Shown here in pieces: positions 60,807-64,000 of a stretch of 64,000 nucleotides of DNA. The stretch is from Burkholderia guangdongensis (GTDB lineage: Bacteria > Pseudomonadota > Gammaproteobacteria > Burkholderiales > Burkholderiaceae). The notes below the pieces were generated by a model. That model was not told the DNA's origin. It did no database searches and worked only from the letters and a program-made list of their open reading frames with translations. Each line of letters opens with the position of its first letter. The stretch's first letter is position 1. A program made the position numbers and the translations under genes. The stretch covers positions 57,770-121,769 of the forward strand of contig NZ_JACBNX010000027.1 of the NCBI RefSeq assembly GCF_013403875.1. Direction: 5' to 3'.

Positions 60807-60828
60807 GAGGCGTCCGGAAGGACGCCTC
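60807..60828 (-). terminator. Terminator of the metallo-beta-lactamase-fold gene
   Basis: GAGGCGTCC (60807-60815) and GGACGCCTC (60820-60828) form a 9-bp stem with a 4-nt loop, about 20 nt after the stop on the minus strand and followed by GTTAATTTTC. Confidence 0.75.
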
Positions 60829-60849
60829 ATCGTGCCTCGCAACTCACGC

Positions 60850-61809
60850 TCAGTCCTGCAGCGCGTCCCACATTTCCTTGTCGCGCTGCGCGGTCCAGAT
60901 ACGCGGATGCGTGACGCCGCTCGCTTCGTCGAACGCGCGCGACACGTCGAACGGCAGGCAGTGCTCGTAGATGAACACGTGGCCGAACTTCGGATCCATC
61001 GCCTCGCGCGTCAGCGCCATCGAGGCCTTCAGGTCCAGCTTCTGCTCGACCGCCTTGCGACCCTGCGCGAGCAGCGTCGTCACGAAATCCTTCGTGTAGT
61101 CGAGGCCCTTGTTCACGTCGGCCGGGTTCAGCAGCGCCGGGCCGCGGCCGGGCACGAGCTTGTCCGCGTTCAGCGCGCGCAGCGCCTCGAGCGTCGTCGG
61201 CCACTGTTCGAGCTGCGCGTCGCCGCAATAGCACGCGGCGTCGTATTCGACGAGGTCGCCCGAGAACAGCACCTTCTGCGACGGCAGCCAGACGATCGTA
61301 TCGCCCTTCGTGTGGCCCGAGCCGAGATGCATGATCTTCACCTCGAGCTTGCCGAGGAACAGCGTGATCTCGCGCTCGAACACGAGCGTCGGCCAGGTCA
61401 GGCCCGGCACCGTCTCGACGCCGGCAAACAGGCGCGGGAAACGCTCGATCTCCGACTTCATGTCGGCTTCGCCGCGCTCGACGATCATCTCGTACGTGCC
61501 GCGGCTCGCAATCACGTGCTGCGCGCCTTCCGCGAAATACGCGGACGCGCCGAGCACGCGCACCGCGTGGTAATGCGACAGCACGACATGCTTGATCGGC
61601 TTGTCGGTGACGCTGCGGATCTTCGCGATCAGATCCTGCGCCATCGCGGGCGTCGCGGTCGTGTCGACGATCAGCACGCTGTCGTCGCCGATGATCACGC
61701 CCGAGTTCGGGTCGCCTTCGGCCGTGTACGCGTACGCGTTTTCGGAAAGCTGGGTCCAGGTGACTTTCTTCTCTTCCAGGTCCGCCTGGGATGCGAATGC
61801 TTTGGCCAT
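60850..61809 (-). CDS. Metallo-beta-lactamase-fold hydrolase with variant metal motif
   Basis: A 319-residue MBL-fold protein. The strand after VVLSHYHAVRVLG should hold H-x-H-x-D-H but here reads HYHAVR, so the Asp and last His of the first motif are missing. Later elements are present: LGSGHTKGDTIVWLP (H), LFSGDLVEYD (D). The C-terminal 80 residues are an extra helical extension. GGAA precedes ATG 61809. It is divergent from the double IclR regulator, which probably controls it. It may bind one metal or act on an unusual substrate. Confidence 0.85.
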   Translation of the reverse strand: MAKAFASQADLEEKKVTWTQLSENAYAYTAEGDPNSGVIIGDDSVLIVDTTATPAMAQDLIAKIRSVTDKPIKHVVLSHYHAVRVLGASAYFAEGAQHVIASRGTYEMIVERGEADMKSEIERFPRLFAGVETVPGLTWPTLVFEREITLFLGKLEVKIMHLGSGHTKGDTIVWLPSQKVLFSGDLVEYDAACYCGDAQLEQWPTTLEALRALNADKLVPGRGPALLNPADVNKGLDYTKDFVTTLLAQGRKAVEQKLDLKASMALTREAMDPKFGHVFIYEHCLPFDVSRAFDEASGVTHPRIWTAQRDKEMWDALQD

Positions 61810-61952
61810 GTTCCGTTCCGTGGCTGCGAGCCATGTGTTGGGGGATGACCGGATCTTCGTCCTTCGCGTAGAATTTGTCAATGGCAAGTTGACTTGTTAT
61901 TTTCTAATACGGGTAAACGCGCGTGCCGGCGTGCCAAATGGCGTCGGATACC

Positions 61953-63764
61953 ATGCGGGTGTTTCGATTTCGGGTGAACGCAGTGCAGAACGACGAAGCG
62001 CGCGCGGACGGCGCGCAACGCGCCGCGCCGCAGAAGGCGCAGCGCGGCATCCAGAGTGTTGAGGTCGGCGGGAGGCTGCTCGACGCGCTCGCGCGGCAGC
62101 GGCGGCCGCTCGGGCTCAGCGAACTCGCGGCCGGCGCGGAACTGTCGACCGCGCAAGCGCATACGTATCTGGTGAGCCTGACCCGCCTCGCGCTCGCGAA
62201 ACGCGACGCGATCACCGGCAACTACGAGCCGGGGCCGCTCGCGCTGCGGCTCGGGCTGATGTCGATCGAGCGGCAACCGGCGTTTCGCGCGGCGGCGCCG
62301 CACGCGGCGCGGCTCGCGGACGCGATCGGCCAGAGCGTCGCGCTTTCGGTGCCTGGCGCGCTTGGGCCGACGATCGTCCGCTACGAGCGCGGCGGCGCAC
62401 CGCTGCATGTGAATCTGCACGTCGGCTCGGTGATGTCGCTGGAGACGACCGCGACCGGACGGGTGTTCGCCGCGTTCGCGGAGCCCGCGCAACTCGACGC
62501 GATGGCGGCGAGCCAGGCGGGTGCGGGCAGCTTGCTCGCCGGCGCAGGCGACGTGAGCGACGTGAGCGACGTATGCGACGTATGCGACGTATGCGACGCG
62601 GGCGACGTGCCGGCCGGCGCCGGCGGCGCACACGCTGCCGAAGCGCGGCTGCGCGCCCGGATCGACGAGATCCGCCGGCGCGGGATCGAGCGCAGCATCG
62701 ACCTGCCGAGCCCCGGTGTCAGCAGCCTCAGCGTGCCGGTGTTCGATGCCGACGGCCGGCTGCAACTCGCGCTGACCGCGATCGGGTCGACGGGCTCGAT
62801 CGACGTCGGATGGGACGGGCCGGTCGCGACCGCGCTGAAGGACGCCGCGCGGCAGGCGACCGAATCGCTCGGCGGCCATGCGGACCTGACGTCGACCGTG
62901 GCGTCGACCTCGGCGGCACCGGCCGTGCCGCGCACCCCGCCCGCACTCGCGGACGACGCGAAGGCGCAGCGCGGAATCAACGCGCTCGACGCGACCGGTG
63001 ACCTGCTGCTCGCGCTGGTGTCGGCGGGCCGCGCGCTGCCGCTGCGCGATCTCGCGGCGGCGGCCGGCATGCCGGCCGCGAAGGCGTTTCCGCATCTGGT
63101 GAGCCTGATCAAGATTGGCCTGCTGAGCCGCGATGCGGCCGGCTGCTTCGACGCGGGCCCGCTTGCGCAGGAATTGGGGCTGATCGCGATGCAGCGCGTG
63201 TCGCCGACGCGCGACGCGGAACCGGAAATCGTCGCGCTCGCGGCGGCGACGGACCTGAGCGTCGCGACCGCGACGCTCGGGCCGCTCGGGCCGACCGTGA
63301 TCCGGCTGGAGGAATCGGCGCGGCCGCAGCACGTGAGCCTGCGCGTCGGCACCGTGATGTCGCTCGTCAATACGGCGATCGGGCGCCTGTTCGCCGCGTA
63401 TCTGTCCGACGACGTGCTCGCGGACTTGCTGCGCGACGAGACGGTGCGGCTCGCGGGGCGGCAGCCGGACGCGGCGTCGCCCGACGACGATGCGGGCGAT
63501 GCCGCGTTGTCAGGCGATGCCTATCGCGCGCGGCTGACGCGGATTCGCGAGGAAGGGATCGACTACGCGTTCGACGCGCCGGTGCCGGGCATCGCGACGC
63601 TGGCGGCGCCGGTGCTCGATCACACGGGCAGCGTGCGGCTCGTGATCGCGGTGATCGGGTCGTCGCGGAGCCTCGAACGCAGTTGCGACAATGACGTCGC
63701 ACGGCAATTGCTCGCGGCGACGCGCCGGCTGTCATGGCGATTCGGATGGATCGGGGTCGCATGA
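61953..63764 (+). CDS. Double IclR-family regulator (two IclR modules in one protein)
   Basis: A 603-residue protein made of two IclR units of about 270 residues. The first helix-turn-helix is GLSELAAGAELSTAQAHTYL; the second is PLRDLAAAAGMPAAKAFPHL. Each is followed by an IclR effector domain (SVMSLETTATGRVF; TVMSLVNTAIGRLF). The first effector domain has an insert of repeated Asp-Val (DVSDVSDVCDVCDVCD) coded by 9-bp repeats, and an Ala/Pro linker joins the units. Several starts are possible (GTG 61923, ATG 61938 and 61953, GTG 61983); 61953 is a compromise. It is divergent from the MBL-fold gene. Confidence 0.85.
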   Translation: MRVFRFRVNAVQNDEARADGAQRAAPQKAQRGIQSVEVGGRLLDALARQRRPLGLSELAAGAELSTAQAHTYLVSLTRLALAKRDAITGNYEPGPLALRLGLMSIERQPAFRAAAPHAARLADAIGQSVALSVPGALGPTIVRYERGGAPLHVNLHVGSVMSLETTATGRVFAAFAEPAQLDAMAASQAGAGSLLAGAGDVSDVSDVCDVCDVCDAGDVPAGAGGAHAAEARLRARIDEIRRRGIERSIDLPSPGVSSLSVPVFDADGRLQLALTAIGSTGSIDVGWDGPVATALKDAARQATESLGGHADLTSTVASTSAAPAVPRTPPALADDAKAQRGINALDATGDLLLALVSAGRALPLRDLAAAAGMPAAKAFPHLVSLIKIGLLSRDAAGCFDAGPLAQELGLIAMQRVSPTRDAEPEIVALAAATDLSVATATLGPLGPTVIRLEESARPQHVSLRVGTVMSLVNTAIGRLFAAYLSDDVLADLLRDETVRLAGRQPDAASPDDDAGDAALSGDAYRARLTRIREEGIDYAFDAPVPGIATLAAPVLDHTGSVRLVIAVIGSSRSLERSCDNDVARQLLAATRRLSWRFGWIGVA

Positions 63765-63901
63765 CGTCGCCCGCCGGAGCGCATGCGACGATTGCGGAAA
63801 AATGTAACCGGCGTTGACCGGCGGAACGCGTCGCGTTGCGCCCCATTTTCGGCGCGGTTCCCGGAGGTATCCGGAATTTCGTGTGTGAGGCGGGTTGAGA
63901 C

Positions 63902-64000
63902 TCAGATTCCGATATTGAATCGCTCCGGGTAAAGCAGTGCAAACTGCGTCATCGCGCCTTTCCAATCGTGCCGGGAGCCGGTCCACTTGGCAACGACGTT
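63902..64000 (-). mobile_element. C-terminal end of an IS256-type transposase (partial)
   Basis: The minus strand reads from the window edge NVVAKWTGSRHDWKGAM, then TQFALLYPERF, and stops at 63902-63904. This is the usual C-terminus of IS256/mutator-type transposases (KWT ... W-x2-AM-QFA-LY-ERF). The end of the element should lie within about 60 bp left of the stop (63840-63901), but the inverted repeat cannot be confirmed because the other end is outside the window. Confidence 0.75.

Overview
The window looks like a chromosome segment of a Burkholderia-type betaproteobacterium, probably of the Burkholderia cepacia complex group. The grounds are very high GC, codons ending almost always in G or C, and a gene set typical of the genus: DUF3562, DUF4148, BthA-like diheme enzymes, an HPF/RaiA-like protein, PiT plus PPK2, and a double IclR. 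No rRNA, tRNA or CRISPR array was seen. Long antisense ORFs are plentiful because of the GC bias and were left out.

Layout. 1-4155: end of a probable iron-regulated biosynthetic cluster, with two saccharopine-dehydrogenase-like reductases (ATGA-coupled; the first has a likely 1-nt frameshift) and a PchR-like AraC regulator behind a Fur-box match. 4170-8363: a two-gene DNA-repair operon (FAN1-like VRR-NUC nuclease and Rad3/DinG-type helicase) with a consensus LexA box. 8429-17296: chemoreceptor, small stress proteins, a DedA-rhodanese fusion, a PHA synthase, a HAD-UbiA fusion and a universal stress protein. 17594-22991: a histidine kinase/response regulator pair, the DUF1326-DUF2182 pair and a DMT exporter. 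23006-27881: LprI-like and DUF4148 exported proteins, a PilZ protein and a class A PBP. 27989-32230: a trans-3-hydroxy-L-proline module (dehydratase, binding protein, GntR regulator, divergent reductase) with candidate operators at both promoters.

32340-35457: a stand-alone receiver, a four-cysteine FNR regulator, a ribosome-associated factor and small proteins; one of the promoters has FNR class II geometry. 35527-38849: aromatic aminotransferase, amino-acid permease and a divergent Lrp-type regulator. 38964-44020: acyl-CoA ligase, then a phosphoesterase/diheme-peroxidase cassette. 44061-49642: cytosine deaminase-like enzyme, a chromate-transporter relic, and beta-alanine catabolism (MmsA, omega-aminotransferase, divergent LysR). 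49676-50600: a HigBA-like toxin-antitoxin locus whose toxin has lost its middle. 50757-57269: cupin, PPK2, PiT phosphate transporter, and a two-gene ABC importer closed by a strong terminator. 57390-59938: a second phosphoesterase/diheme-peroxidase cassette. 60129-60736: a broken hcp with an orphan small membrane gene in lower-GC DNA. 60850-64000: metallo-beta-lactamase-fold protein, double IclR regulator and the end of an IS256-type transposase.

Most worth following up: the duplicated phosphoesterase/diheme-peroxidase cassette, the SOS-boxed helicase-nuclease operon, the hydroxyproline regulon, the FNR class II promoter, and several decayed competition genes (HigB-like toxin, Hcp, ChrA relic). 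All calls come from reading sequence and motifs; no database search was run.
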